A stretch of 64,000 nt of DNA from an uncultured Erythrobacter sp. (GTDB taxonomy: Bacteria > Pseudomonadota > Alphaproteobacteria > Sphingomonadales > Sphingomonadaceae), in NCBI GenBank assembly GCA_947495555.1, contig CANLZI010000001.1:1092861-1156860 (forward strand), written 5' to 3'. Under the pieces are notes generated by a model. That model did not search any database. It saw only the letters and a program-made list of their open reading frames with translations, and had not been told where the DNA came from. This document shows positions 31,986 through 41,122 of the stretch, one piece after another. A program made the position numbers and the translations under genes. How positions within the stretch are numbered: the first letter of the stretch is position 1; each line of letters opens with the position of its first letter.

Positions 31986-33044
31986 TCAGCCGGTGACCTC
32001 CAGCACCATATTGGTGGGCGTTTCGGCTGCCCGTCGGACGCTGGTAAATCCAGCCTCGTTCAAGACTTCAGTCAAGCGAGCCTGACCAGCCTGTGCGCCC
32101 AGGCCAAGGCCAACATCCTGGCTGACCGATGCAGGGGTGCAGATGGTGGTCGAAAATCCGTAATAGATCTGCCCCAAGGGATGCATATTGTCCGCCATGC
32201 TGTCTCCGGCCATCGGTTCAACCAGCATGAAGGTGCCATCATCCTTCATCGCTTGGCGAATATGTCTGGCAGCGCCAACCGGATCGCCCATGTCGTGCAG
32301 AGCATCGAATATGCACACAAAGTCATAGCCTTCGCCGGCAAAGTCTTGTGCGCTGGCGGTTTGGAAATTGACATTGGTTACACCCGCTGCCGCAGCGCTT
32401 TCGCGGGCTTGCGCAATGGATGGCTCGTGAAAATCAATGCCGTGGAACGTCGAGTCCGGGAAAGCCTGGGCCATCATGATGGTCGATGATCCCAGCCCGC
32501 AGCCAACATCCGCCACTTTCGCACCTTGTTTCAAGCGATCTTCGACTCCGCTCAACGACGGTATCCAGGCGCTGGTCAAATTGGCTTCATACCCGGGACG
32601 GAAAAAGCGGTCTGTGGCACAGAAACAGCATGGTGATTGCGCGCTCCATGGCCTCCCTTCCCCGCTTTTGAAGGTTTCAACCGCTTGTTCTTGCTCTTCA
32701 TATTGCGCAACAACAGCCTGGAAAAACCCTTGCATACAGGCCGGTTGCCCCTCGCGGGTGAAGATCAGTGCTTGTTCTTCGGACAGATCGAAGGTTTCCG
32801 ATGCGGGGGAATAGGTGACATAGCCAGCGGCCGACACCGACCCGAGCCATTCGCGCAAGTATTTGGGATTGAGGCCGGTATGCTGGGCCAACTGCTCAAT
32901 CGTTACCGGCCCATGTTTATCAATCGCGGCAAAAACGCCGGACTGGTCGCCAATATAGGCCATCAGCAGACTGATGGCACCGGCTACATCGCCAATTACC
33001 TTGCCCGCCAATTCTTCCAGCTTTGCTTCATTAAGCTCGCTCAT
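31986..33044 (-). CDS. Class I SAM-dependent methyltransferase with N-terminal winged helix (Rv2258c-like)
   Basis: 352 residues. An N-terminal winged-helix/dimerisation region (IEQLAQHTGLNPKYLREWLGSVSAAGYVTY) is followed by a methyltransferase domain with motif I VADVGCGLGSSTIMMAQAFP, acidic motif HGIDFHEPSI and FVCIFDALHDMGDP. The layout matches the Rv2258c-like methyltransferases, whose substrates are mostly unknown. A CCFCATD segment mid-protein is cysteine-rich. The gene lies between two copies of an 86-bp repeat. Confidence 0.85.
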   Translation of the reverse strand: MSELNEAKLEELAGKVIGDVAGAISLLMAYIGDQSGVFAAIDKHGPVTIEQLAQHTGLNPKYLREWLGSVSAAGYVTYSPASETFDLSEEQALIFTREGQPACMQGFFQAVVAQYEEQEQAVETFKSGEGRPWSAQSPCCFCATDRFFRPGYEANLTSAWIPSLSGVEDRLKQGAKVADVGCGLGSSTIMMAQAFPDSTFHGIDFHEPSIAQARESAAAAGVTNVNFQTASAQDFAGEGYDFVCIFDALHDMGDPVGAARHIRQAMKDDGTFMLVEPMAGDSMADNMHPLGQIYYGFSTTICTPASVSQDVGLGLGAQAGQARLTEVLNEAGFTSVRRAAETPTNMVLEVTG

Positions 33045-33157
33045 AACCGCATTCCTCCATTAAGGGATTGATGCGACCCTTTGTCGAGTTGTCGGTATTG
33101 TTACGCGTTAAGGGACACTAGCACGCGGCAGGACTAAACCACTAATGATGCGACGCG

Positions 33158-33243
33158 ATCATATAATCGCGTCCATGGCGGAACAGCTCGAGCGTTTCCC
33201 CGTCGGGTATCTGCAATGTATCGATCAATTCACGTTTCAGCAT
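33158..33243 (-). pseudogene. Duplicated 5' fragment of the spermidine-synthase-like gene
   Basis: 84/86 bases match the start of the gene at 31249-31926, still beginning with ATG at 33243 and encoding the same first residues (MLKRELIDTLQIPDGETLEL), but it then leaves the homology and cannot make the protein. It is a remnant of a duplication or insertion event. The two mismatches suggest it is fairly recent. Confidence 0.85.
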
Positions 33244-33256
33244 AATCGGTGCCTAT

Positions 33257-34363
33257 CTAAACGATTTCATCTTCGTCGAACAAACCATCTGCAAATGCCG
33301 CTTCTTCGATATCATCGAGCCGCTGCTCTACCGTGCCAGCCCGTTCAACTTGGGCAACATGCACCAATGCATCGCCCTGATTGACCACCGGCAAATTGCT
33401 GCGACCAATGATGATGCCGGTTAAGGGAGAAAGAACCGCCACGTCCTCGTCGCCAAACGGATCGGTAAGATAACCGACCGGTTCGTCCTTTTCGACCAGA
33501 GCGCCGCTGGATTTTGTCGCGCGAAAGATGCCGCCTTCGGGCGCTCTTACCCAACTGGTGCGGCTGCTGCGCGCTGAATTTGCGCCCGCCTTGCGTGGCA
33601 AACGGACCCCCATGCCCAAATGAGCCATGACGCGCAGAATGCCTTGGACTCCAATGCGGATGCTCAATTCGTCGAACCGCAGGGCTTCTCCAGCTTCGAG
33701 CAGCAGGACATCACACCCATGATCGGCAGCGGTTTGGCGCAAGGAGCCCTCACGCAGCTTGGATACAATGATGGCTGGAGCACCAAACACCAAAGCCAGT
33801 TCTTCGGCCCTGGGACGGCCATCACTGATCCGGATCTGGGGCAGATTGGTGCGGTGCAAACCGGCTGAATGTAAATCGATACCAAGCTCGCAGCGGGCGA
33901 TGACCTCGTTTGTAAATGTATGCGCCAATTGTGCTGCCAGAGAGCCTTTGGCGGAACCGGGGAATACACGGTTCAGATCCCGTCGATCGGGCAGATAGCG
34001 TTGATGCGCAATGAAGCCATAGGCGTTGACGATGGGAATACATAACAACGTCCCAGCAAGCCGCTTGGCCGAAACCTGGTTCAGCAAGCGGCGGGCAATT
34101 TCCACGCCAATAATCTCGTCACCATGAACGCTGCCGCTCACGAAAATGACCGGGCCAGGCTTGGCCCCATGGACAACCCTTATCCGAAGCGAAACCTCCG
34201 TATTGGTCGACAGTCGGCTTACGGGTATTTCGATGGTCGCACTGGTGCCGGCGGCGACCTGCTGTCCTGCAATCTCAAATGGATCGCGCGGCACGGCCTT
34301 TGTGCGTGGCTTAGCCTTTTCCACGCGTCTTGGTCTTTCCCTGCTTGGCGTTCTCGGCGACAA
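33257..34363 (-). CDS. Succinylglutamate desuccinylase/aspartoacylase-family metallopeptidase
   Basis: 368 residues. The M14-like zinc site is visible: [25 protein letters not shown] (HxxE) and later [19 protein letters not shown]. The C-terminal barrel-sandwich part has the AstE/AspA ending ([41 protein letters not shown]). A basic N-terminal extension of ~30 residues is not typical, and the real start may be internal. It overlaps rimK by 53 bp and is the third gene of the rimB-rimK operon, an arrangement seen in other proteobacteria. It may act on a glutamylated or acylated amino compound; substrate unknown. Confidence 0.85.
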   Translation of the reverse strand: MSPRTPSRERPRRVEKAKPRTKAVPRDPFEIAGQQVAAGTSATIEIPVSRLSTNTEVSLRIRVVHGAKPGPVIFVSGSVHGDEIIGVEIARRLLNQVSAKRLAGTLLCIPIVNAYGFIAHQRYLPDRRDLNRVFPGSAKGSLAAQLAHTFTNEVIARCELGIDLHSAGLHRTNLPQIRISDGRPRAEELALVFGAPAIIVSKLREGSLRQTAADHGCDVLLLEAGEALRFDELSIRIGVQGILRVMAHLGMGVRLPRKAGANSARSSRTSWVRAPEGGIFRATKSSGALVEKDEPVGYLTDPFGDEDVAVLSPLTGIIIGRSNLPVVNQGDALVHVAQVERAGTVEQRLDDIEEAAFADGLFDEDEIV

Positions 34364-35216
34364 AATCGATAATCATTCCAGCAATATCCTTGCCCGTGGC
34401 ATTCTCGATGCCTTCAAGCCCCGGAGAAGAATTCACTTCCATGATGACTGGCCCGTGGTTGGACCGCAGCAAGTCCACTCCGCACACGTTCAGTCCCATC
34501 GCTTTGGCCGCCCGAACGGCCGTACTGCGTTCTTCCGGCGTAATCTTGATCAGCTCTGCGCTGCCGCCACGGTGTAGGTTGCTGCGGAATTCGCCTTCAG
34601 CGCCCTGACGTTTCATCGCGGCGACAACTTTGCCCCCGACCACAAGGCAGCGGATGTCGGATCCACCGGCTTCCTTGATGAATTCCTGGACCATGATGGC
34701 GATATTGGCGCCGCGGAAGGCTTCGATGATCGAGGCGCCGCCTTTCAGCGTTTCCGCCAGCACCACGCCGATCCCCTGCGTGCCTTCCAACAGCTTGATG
34801 ACAACCGGTGGCCCGTTGACTGCCTTGATGATTTCCTCAGCCTGCTTGGGATCGTTGGCATAAGCGGTCAGCGGAAGGCCCAGGCCATGTTTCGCCATGA
34901 TCTGGGTCGACCTCAGCTTGTCCCGGCTCCGTCCGATCGCCACACTTTCATTCAATGGCCAGACACCACCCATTTCGAACTGACGCAAGACCGCAAGCCC
35001 ATAGGCCGTGATAGAGGCGCCGATGCGCGGAATCACTGCTTCATATCCGGTCAGCGTTTCGCCCTTATAGGTCACCGTGGGTCGGTGGCTGGCAATGCTG
35101 ACCGTGCAACGCGTGGTGTTGAGAATATCCAAGGTGTGGCCCCGGTCCTCCGCAGCCTCAACCAGTCGCTTGTGCGAATAGAGATTGGGGTTTCGGGCAA
35201 GCATTGCGATTTTCAT
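34311..35216 (-). CDS. rimK: RimK, S6 glutamate ligase (ATP-grasp)
   Basis: 301 residues, the usual RimK length. [27 protein letters not shown] is the classic start, and the ATP-grasp core is present ([69 protein letters not shown]). RimK adds glutamates to the C-terminus of ribosomal protein S6 and can make poly-alpha-glutamate. The start overlaps the RimB stop by 4 bp. A Lys/Gly-rich tail ends the protein. Confidence 0.93.
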   Translation of the reverse strand: MKIAMLARNPNLYSHKRLVEAAEDRGHTLDILNTTRCTVSIASHRPTVTYKGETLTGYEAVIPRIGASITAYGLAVLRQFEMGGVWPLNESVAIGRSRDKLRSTQIMAKHGLGLPLTAYANDPKQAEEIIKAVNGPPVVIKLLEGTQGIGVVLAETLKGGASIIEAFRGANIAIMVQEFIKEAGGSDIRCLVVGGKVVAAMKRQGAEGEFRSNLHRGGSAELIKITPEERSTAVRAAKAMGLNVCGVDLLRSNHGPVIMEVNSSPGLEGIENATGKDIAGMIIDFVAENAKQGKTKTRGKG

Positions 35217-35719
35217 GACAAGTCCTTTGTTTCGATAATGTCCGCATGAACCAGCGGCTCGGCATCGCGCGTGCCATGGATAAAGGACCTGCCAGGATGA
35301 ATTTCGTACCGGCTTCGCATCGCGCTGCGCCCTACCAGGACCGGATAGCGCATTGAGCCACGATTTGTGAGAGTAAAGTTGACCGGCCGCGAGATTCCTC
35401 CAAGTTTCAGATGGGTGCGTATGACATAGCGTTCTTCATACTCACCGTTCGAACTCATCACCTTGCGGACGCCGGCCAATGGCATATCGCAGTGGACCCG
35501 CTCTGGCTTTTCACCTGGATTGTGCCGGATGCGGAAGGACAGGCGGGCCATCTTCTGCCCGTTATCGCCCTCGTACAGGTCAATCGAATCGACATGCAGT
35601 GCGCTGGTGCGAGCACCAGTATCGATCTTTGCCGGAATATGTTCGAACCCGAGATCGGGCAGGTCGACATATTCGCGCCAGCCGATGGGGATCAATTGCT
35701 TCGCCTGAATGACACGCAC
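35213..35719 (-). CDS. RimB-like retropepsin-type protease (RimK-associated)
   Basis: 168 residues. The RimB/'ATP-dependent zinc protease' family signature [17 protein letters not shown] contains the retropepsin-like D-T-G active-site motif, followed by [24 protein letters not shown]. In Pseudomonas RimB counteracts RimK-mediated S6 glutamylation. It is the first gene of the operon with rimK and the desuccinylase-like gene. The gene would be transcribed convergently to nothing upstream; a pnp terminator lies 49 bp behind its start. Confidence 0.88.
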   Translation of the reverse strand: MRVIQAKQLIPIGWREYVDLPDLGFEHIPAKIDTGARTSALHVDSIDLYEGDNGQKMARLSFRIRHNPGEKPERVHCDMPLAGVRKVMSSNGEYEERYVIRTHLKLGGISRPVNFTLTNRGSMRYPVLVGRSAMRSRYEIHPGRSFIHGTRDAEPLVHADIIETKDLS

Positions 35720-35762
35720 TCCTTTGACTTCGTATTAGAGGTGCACGGTTGACGGAGCAAAG

Positions 35763-35793
35763 AAAAAGGCCGCCCGGATTTCTCCGAGCGGCC
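35763..35793 (-). terminator. Rho-independent terminator of pnp
   Basis: An 11-bp stem (GGCCGCCCGGA / TCCGAGCGGCC, one mismatch) with loop TTTC, followed on the minus strand by five T (35763-35767). 24 bp past the pnp stop. Confidence 0.88.
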
Positions 35794-35816
35794 CATTGTT
35801 CTTTGGCAGAAGGTTT

Positions 35817-38096
35817 TTAGTCCTTTAGGAAGTCCGGCACGTGGGCTTCACCACCGCCGTCTTTATTCCCGCCATCATTGTTGCCACCATCACGGCGACC
35901 GCCGCGATCGCCGCCGCGCGAACGGTTGCCGCGTGGGCCACGACGATCGCCGCCGCCACGAGGCTTGTTCTCGCGTGGAGGACGGGTGTCTTCCAGCTCT
36001 TCACCGGTTTCTTGATCAACCACTCGCATCGACAGACGGACCTTGCCGCGCTGATCGATCTCGAGAACCTTGACCTTTACTTCCTGGCCTTCGGAAACAA
36101 CGTCGGTTGGCTTTTCAACCCGCTCGTTCTTCATTTCCGACACGTGGACGAGACCGTCCTTGCCGCCCATGAAGTTCACGAAAGCGCCGAAATCAACGAT
36201 GTTGACGACCTTGCCGTTGTAGATTTTGCCGACTTCGGCTTCTTCAACAATGCCTTCGATCCATTTCTTCGCTGCTTCGATCTGATCGCTGTCGGAAGAC
36301 GAGATTTTGATGATACCTTCATCATCAATGTCGACCTTGGCGCCGGTTTCAGCAACGATCTCGCGGATCACCTTGCCACCTGTACCGATGATGTCGCGGA
36401 TCTTCGATTTGTCGATCTGCATGGTTTCGATACGAGGAGCGTGCTTGGAAACGCCGGTGCGTGATGTGCCAAGTGCCTTGGTCATTTCGCCCAGGATGTG
36501 CGCGCGGCCGGCTTTCGCCTGTTCCATTGCCGTTTGCATGATTTCCTTGGTGATCCCGGCAACCTTGATGTCCATCTGCAGCGACGTGATGCCGCTTTCA
36601 GAACCAGCCACCTTAAAGTCCATGTCGCCCAAGTGATCTTCATCACCCAGAATGTCGGACAGAACGGTGAATTCGTCACCTTCAAGGATCAGACCCATGG
36701 CGATGCCCGAAACAGGACGTTCAATCGGAACACCTGCATCCATCATCGACAAACAACCACCACACACAGTCGCCATCGAGCTCGAGCCATTTGACTCGGT
36801 GATGTCTGACAGGATGCGGATTGTGTAAGGGAAGTCCTCGTGATCGGGCAGCACAGGGTGCAGCGCACGATAGGCCAGCTTACCATGGCCGGTTTCGCGG
36901 CGGCTGGTAAAGCCAAAGCGACCCACTTCGCCAACCGAATAGGGTGGGAAGTTATAGTGCAGCATGAAGTTGTTGTACGACAGGCCTTCCAGCCCATCGA
37001 TCATCTGCTCAGCATCTTTCGTACCCAAAGTGGTGGTACAGATTGCCTGCGTCTCACCGCGAGTGAACAGCGCCGAACCGTGAGTCCGTGGCAACAGTCC
37101 AACCATGGCTTCGATCGGGCGAACTTCGTCCGTCTTGCGGCCATCAATCCGCTGACCATCCTTGAGGATAGCACCGCGAACGATTTCAGCTTCCAGCTTC
37201 TTAACCGCTTTATTGGCGGTCATCTGGGTCTGACCTTCAGCATCGGCATAGGCTTCTTTGGCCTTGGCGCGTGCCAGGTTCAAAGCGTCCGAACGCGCAG
37301 ACTTGTCGGTCAGCTTGTAAGCGGCTGCAATGTCATCACCAACGATACCGCGAAGGTTTTCTTTGATCGCGGCAGTGTCGTCGGACAAATCAACGTCCCA
37401 AGGATCCTTGGCGGCTTGCTCGGCCAGATCGATGATCGCACCGATAACCTTGCGGCTCTCGTCATGCGCAAACATGATCGCGCCCAGCATTTCTTCCTCG
37501 GTCAATTCCTTGGCTTCGGATTCAACCATCATCACTGCGTCATTTGTCGCAGCAACAACCAGGTCCAAACGGCCGTCTTCACCCAGTGCATCTGTGATGC
37601 TGGGGTTCAGGACATATTCGCCATTGTTAAAGCCAACGCGAGCAGCGCCGATTGGGCCCATGAAAGGCAGACCGGAAATTGTCAGGGCAGCAGATGCTGC
37701 AACCATTGCAACGATATCTGGCTCGGTCTCGCCATCATACGACAGGACCTGACAGATCACGTTGATTTCGTTGTAGAAGCCTTCTGGGAACAGCGGGCGA
37801 ACCGGACGGTCGATCAGACGGCTGGTCAGCGTTTCTTTCTCGGTAGCGCGACCTTCGCGCTTGAAGAAACCACCTGGGATACGGCCAGCGGCTGAGAATT
37901 TTTCTTGATAGTGTACGGTGAGCGGGAAGAAATCCTGGCCCTCGCGGACACTCTTGGCGGCGGTCACGGCGCACAGCACCACGGTTTCGCCATAGGTAGC
38001 CAAAACAGCGCCGTCAGCTTGACGGGCGATCTGACCGGTTTCGAGGGTGAGGGTTTTGCCGCCCCACTCCAGCGATACGGTTTTTTTGTCGAACAT
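35817..38096 (-). CDS. pnp: Polynucleotide phosphorylase
   Basis: 759 residues: two RNase PH domains (start [31 protein letters not shown]; second at ~310-550 with [16 protein letters not shown] and [13 protein letters not shown]), a KH domain ([25 protein letters not shown]) and an S1 domain ([28 protein letters not shown]). The C-terminal ~50 residues are a Gly/Arg/Asp-rich disordered tail ([20 protein letters not shown]), likely for degradosome contacts. It phosphorolytically degrades RNA 3'-5'. The gene follows rpsO as usual, with a 173-bp spacer holding the rpsO terminator. Confidence 0.97.
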   Translation of the reverse strand: MFDKKTVSLEWGGKTLTLETGQIARQADGAVLATYGETVVLCAVTAAKSVREGQDFFPLTVHYQEKFSAAGRIPGGFFKREGRATEKETLTSRLIDRPVRPLFPEGFYNEINVICQVLSYDGETEPDIVAMVAASAALTISGLPFMGPIGAARVGFNNGEYVLNPSITDALGEDGRLDLVVAATNDAVMMVESEAKELTEEEMLGAIMFAHDESRKVIGAIIDLAEQAAKDPWDVDLSDDTAAIKENLRGIVGDDIAAAYKLTDKSARSDALNLARAKAKEAYADAEGQTQMTANKAVKKLEAEIVRGAILKDGQRIDGRKTDEVRPIEAMVGLLPRTHGSALFTRGETQAICTTTLGTKDAEQMIDGLEGLSYNNFMLHYNFPPYSVGEVGRFGFTSRRETGHGKLAYRALHPVLPDHEDFPYTIRILSDITESNGSSSMATVCGGCLSMMDAGVPIERPVSGIAMGLILEGDEFTVLSDILGDEDHLGDMDFKVAGSESGITSLQMDIKVAGITKEIMQTAMEQAKAGRAHILGEMTKALGTSRTGVSKHAPRIETMQIDKSKIRDIIGTGGKVIREIVAETGAKVDIDDEGIIKISSSDSDQIEAAKKWIEGIVEEAEVGKIYNGKVVNIVDFGAFVNFMGGKDGLVHVSEMKNERVEKPTDVVSEGQEVKVKVLEIDQRGKVRLSMRVVDQETGEELEDTRPPRENKPRGGGDRRGPRGNRSRGGDRGGRRDGGNNDGGNKDGGGEAHVPDFLKD

Positions 38097-38230
38097 GTAT
38101 TTTCCTTATGAACCCGCTGCGCCTTATTGCGGAGCGGGGCCTACTTGTTCCGGGTATTCCGTCCCGGACCGGTGTAGGGCGTATGTCTGCCCCGAGGCTG
38201 GTGGCCGAATGCCCCCATGCCCTCTATGCG

Positions 38231-38257
38231 AAAAAGGCGGCCCTGTTGGAGCCGCCC
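38231..38257 (-). terminator. Terminator/attenuator between rpsO and pnp
   Basis: GGCGGC / GCCGCC stem with a 9-nt loop, followed on the minus strand by TTTTT, 13 bp after the rpsO stop. In many bacteria the rpsO-pnp spacer holds such a terminator plus a pnp leader hairpin; inverted GC-rich segments at 38100-38200 could form the latter. Confidence 0.75.
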
Positions 38258-38269
38258 TTCACGAATGTC

Positions 38270-38539
38270 TTATTTACGAAGACCCAGCTTCGCGATCAGT
38301 GCGTTATAGCGTTCCACGTCTGTCTTCTTGAGATAGGCGAGGAGGCTACGGCGCTTGTTGACCATGGTCAGTAGGCCGCGACGCGAATGGTTGTCTTTAT
38401 GGTTGGCATCAAAGTGGCTCTGCAAATTGCGGATCCGCTGTGTCAGGATGGCCACCTGGACTTCTGGACTGCCCGTGTCGTTAGCTTCGCGGGCGTTGTC
38501 TTTGATAATTTTTGCTTTTTCTTCGGTAGTTACCGACAT
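38270..38539 (-). CDS. rpsO: 30S ribosomal protein S15
   Basis: 89 residues, the exact usual length. The sequence [70 protein letters not shown] is diagnostic. It binds 16S rRNA helices 20-22 early in small-subunit assembly. It starts 11 bp after truB and precedes pnp in the classic order. Confidence 0.98.
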   Translation of the reverse strand: MSVTTEEKAKIIKDNAREANDTGSPEVQVAILTQRIRNLQSHFDANHKDNHSRRGLLTMVNKRRSLLAYLKKTDVERYNALIAKLGLRK

Positions 38540-38550
38540 AGTATTCTCTC

Positions 38551-39549
38551 TTACTCAGCGACATCGGGAAGGTTGAAACCCCTGACGATCTTCGTCGTCC
38601 CGCTGACAAGTTCCACCAATGCCACCGGAACATTCCGGCACATGGCACAATAGAGCCCATCAGCTTGGGGCTGCCCGGTTAAGACGCGGCCCTGGCGGAC
38701 CGCTGCTGCCTCGTCGGACGAGAGGGTAAGAGCCGGGATGTCGTCCAGCCCTGCCTCCAATGGCAGTATTACGTCTTCAAGTCGCGCGCCCTTACCGATT
38801 TCGTTGAGTTTGTCTAGCGAAATCGCCTGTTTTTCGAGGAAAGGCCCAGCCTTGATCCGCCTTAGATAGGTAACATGACCATAGGTTCCAAGCGCGCGTG
38901 CGATGTCCCGTGCCAGAGAACGGATGTAAGTGCCCTTGGACACATGAGCACGCAGCGTGACGCAATCGGCCAATTCCAAAGGCGCAGACGGGTCATAGGG
39001 GTCAGGCCGACCACCAGTGGTTTGAAAGGCCGAGCGCAGTTCAGAATCCTCGCGTTCGCTGGCAAGCGAAAGCTCGTAAATGGTGACAGCGCGGGTCTTC
39101 ATCTCCACCGTCTCGCCCGCCCTCGCCCTGTCATAGGCCCGCTTGCCGTCCACCTTCAGCGCGGAATAGGCAGGAGGTATCTGCTCAATTGCTCCGGTGA
39201 AATGCTCCAGAACAGCGGCAATTGCGGCCATCGGCGGGAAACGATCACTGGTGTGGATCATCTCGCCTTCGGTATCCAGCGTGTCGGTCTCTGCCCCAAA
39301 CTGAATGGTGAATTCATAGATCTTGCTGGCATCCAACATGCGCCCCGCCAGCTTGGTCGCCTCGCCCAGAGCAATCGGCAGGACGCCTTCCGCCAACGGG
39401 TCCAACGTGCCGCCATGGCCCACCTTGGTTTTGGCATATCCACCAGTGCGCAAATTGCGCTTCACCGCGGCGACAGCCTGGGTCGAGCCAAGGCCGCGCG
39501 GTTTGTCGAGGATCAGCCAGCCATGGGGCGGGAGTTGGGTATCAGTCAT
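38551..39549 (-). CDS. truB: tRNA pseudouridine(55) synthase TruB
   Basis: 332 residues. [17 protein letters not shown] and the catalytic [24 protein letters not shown] (Asp in TLDP) identify TruB; the C-terminus holds a PUA-like segment. It isomerises U55 in the tRNA T-loop. Its ATG overlaps the stop of the upstream sodium/sugar symporter (ATGA), so in this genome truB follows a transporter instead of rbfA. Confidence 0.96.
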   Translation of the reverse strand: MTDTQLPPHGWLILDKPRGLGSTQAVAAVKRNLRTGGYAKTKVGHGGTLDPLAEGVLPIALGEATKLAGRMLDASKIYEFTIQFGAETDTLDTEGEMIHTSDRFPPMAAIAAVLEHFTGAIEQIPPAYSALKVDGKRAYDRARAGETVEMKTRAVTIYELSLASEREDSELRSAFQTTGGRPDPYDPSAPLELADCVTLRAHVSKGTYIRSLARDIARALGTYGHVTYLRRIKAGPFLEKQAISLDKLNEIGKGARLEDVILPLEAGLDDIPALTLSSDEAAAVRQGRVLTGQPQADGLYCAMCRNVPVALVELVSGTTKIVRGFNLPDVAE

Positions 39550-41045
39550 GCCTCATTTAGCTGGGGTGCGCCCTTCCCGAAGGCAAGGCTTGCCCGATTG
39601 CCGAACACCAACAGATTGGTCAGCAAGGCCACTGCCACCGAGCTGACCAATACAAACAGCATCACATCAATGTAATGCACCCACGGCAGGCCGATGGTCG
39701 CATACCAGCTGACCCCGCCAAAATTCTCTGGCACATAGAGATAGAAGGTGTGGAAGGCATAGATACTGAAGCCCCAAACCAGCCCCGCAACCGCTGCGCG
39801 GGCATCCATATTGCGGAACAGGAGCGCCGCGATAAAGGCCGACAAAATGGGCATGGACAAAAGCCCGTTCAGTTCTTGCAGCAGATTGATGATGCTTTCT
39901 GCGCCTGCATAAACCGGCACCAGAGCGACAGAGGCGATCATGGCGATGATCCCAACCGTGCGGTTCAATTTTCGCACATCAACGTCCGGCTTGATAAAAC
40001 GGCGGTGGAAATCGACCGACCACAGTGTGATGGTGGCGTTCATCACGGCCGAATAGGTCGTCAGTACGGCCGCTGCAATCATCGCTGCAAACATGCCGCT
40101 GGTCCAATCGGGCAGCACCTCTGCCACCACCATACCATAGGCGCGGTCATCCACATCGCCGAACAGTTTGAAGGCGACGATACCGGGAATGACGACGATT
40201 GGCGGCACGATCAGCACGCGGATGATGGCCGCTGCTACTACGCCTTTCTGCGCCTCTTTCACGGTCGGTGCAGCCAGCGCCTTTTGCGTAATGTTTTGAT
40301 TGGTCGACCAATAGAATATCTGGATGAACAGCATGCCGGTGAACAGCGTGTGGAACGGGATCGGGCTGTCGAGCGAACCGATCATGGTCAGGCGTTCTTC
40401 TGGCACGCCGGTGGTCATGTCCCAGCCGATCGCTTGCATCGCGAGGAAAACCACCACCAAAGCCAGCGCCAGAATGCCTATGCCGGCATAGGTGTCGAGC
40501 ACCGCAACCGCGCGCAAACCGCCCAGAATGGCAAAGCCGGCGCCAACCACTGCAAAGACCGCCGCGATCGCGACAATAGATGCCTCGATCCCGAACAGCG
40601 TCTGCATAAACAGCGCGCCAGAATAGATCACCGCTGGCAGATAGATGAACAGATTGCCGAACAGGAACAGGGCAGAGATCACCGTGCGTATGCTCGCCCC
40701 GTCGTATCGTTTTTCCAGCAATTGGGTGATCGTGGTGCAATTGTTCTTGTAATAAATCGGCACAAAAACAAACGCTAACAGCAGCAATCCGATAAATCCG
40801 GCCAGTTCCCACCAGGCCAGCAGCAGCATCTGGTTGCCATTCATCCCGACCAATTGATCGGTTGAAAGATTGGTCAGGGTGATGGCGCCGGCAACAAAGA
40901 ACCAGCTCAGCCCACCGCCCGCCAGAAATATCTCTTTATCGGCAGAGGCATGGCTGGCGGCACGCGCGGCCGCAACTTTGCGCCACGTCAATGCGGTCAG
41001 TGCCAGCATCAGACCTACAAACACTGCGACCTGGATATTCGCCAT
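39546..41045 (-). CDS. SLC5-family sodium/solute (sugar) symporter
   Basis: 499 residues with about 13-14 membrane segments. The SSF pattern is clear: FLAGGGLSWFFVAGAITLTNLSTDQLVGMNGN, LEKRYDGASIRTVISALFLFGNLF and FYWSTNQNITQKALAAPTVKEAQKG, as in SglT/vSGLT-type sodium-galactose transporters. It is divergent, with a 77-bp spacer, from the alpha-galactosidase-glpD-galT-galK operon, so galactose or a galactoside is the probable cargo. The downstream truB start overlaps its stop. Confidence 0.9.
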   Translation of the reverse strand: MANIQVAVFVGLMLALTALTWRKVAAARAASHASADKEIFLAGGGLSWFFVAGAITLTNLSTDQLVGMNGNQMLLLAWWELAGFIGLLLLAFVFVPIYYKNNCTTITQLLEKRYDGASIRTVISALFLFGNLFIYLPAVIYSGALFMQTLFGIEASIVAIAAVFAVVGAGFAILGGLRAVAVLDTYAGIGILALALVVVFLAMQAIGWDMTTGVPEERLTMIGSLDSPIPFHTLFTGMLFIQIFYWSTNQNITQKALAAPTVKEAQKGVVAAAIIRVLIVPPIVVIPGIVAFKLFGDVDDRAYGMVVAEVLPDWTSGMFAAMIAAAVLTTYSAVMNATITLWSVDFHRRFIKPDVDVRKLNRTVGIIAMIASVALVPVYAGAESIINLLQELNGLLSMPILSAFIAALLFRNMDARAAVAGLVWGFSIYAFHTFYLYVPENFGGVSWYATIGLPWVHYIDVMLFVLVSSVAVALLTNLLVFGNRASLAFGKGAPQLNEA

Positions 41046-41122
41046 AAAAACCCCTCAATGCGACCGCGCTGGTGGCGGTTTAATATTGTGCTAGCCCATG
41101 CAGTGCCGCATGGCGAACTGCA

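Noticed and set aside
36840..37895. 351-codon open frame antisense to pnp
   Set aside because: Entirely inside pnp on the other strand, without motifs.
39675..40778. 367-codon open frame antisense to the sodium/sugar symporter
   Set aside because: His/Arg/Gln-rich shadow of a membrane protein; the symporter frame has full family motifs.
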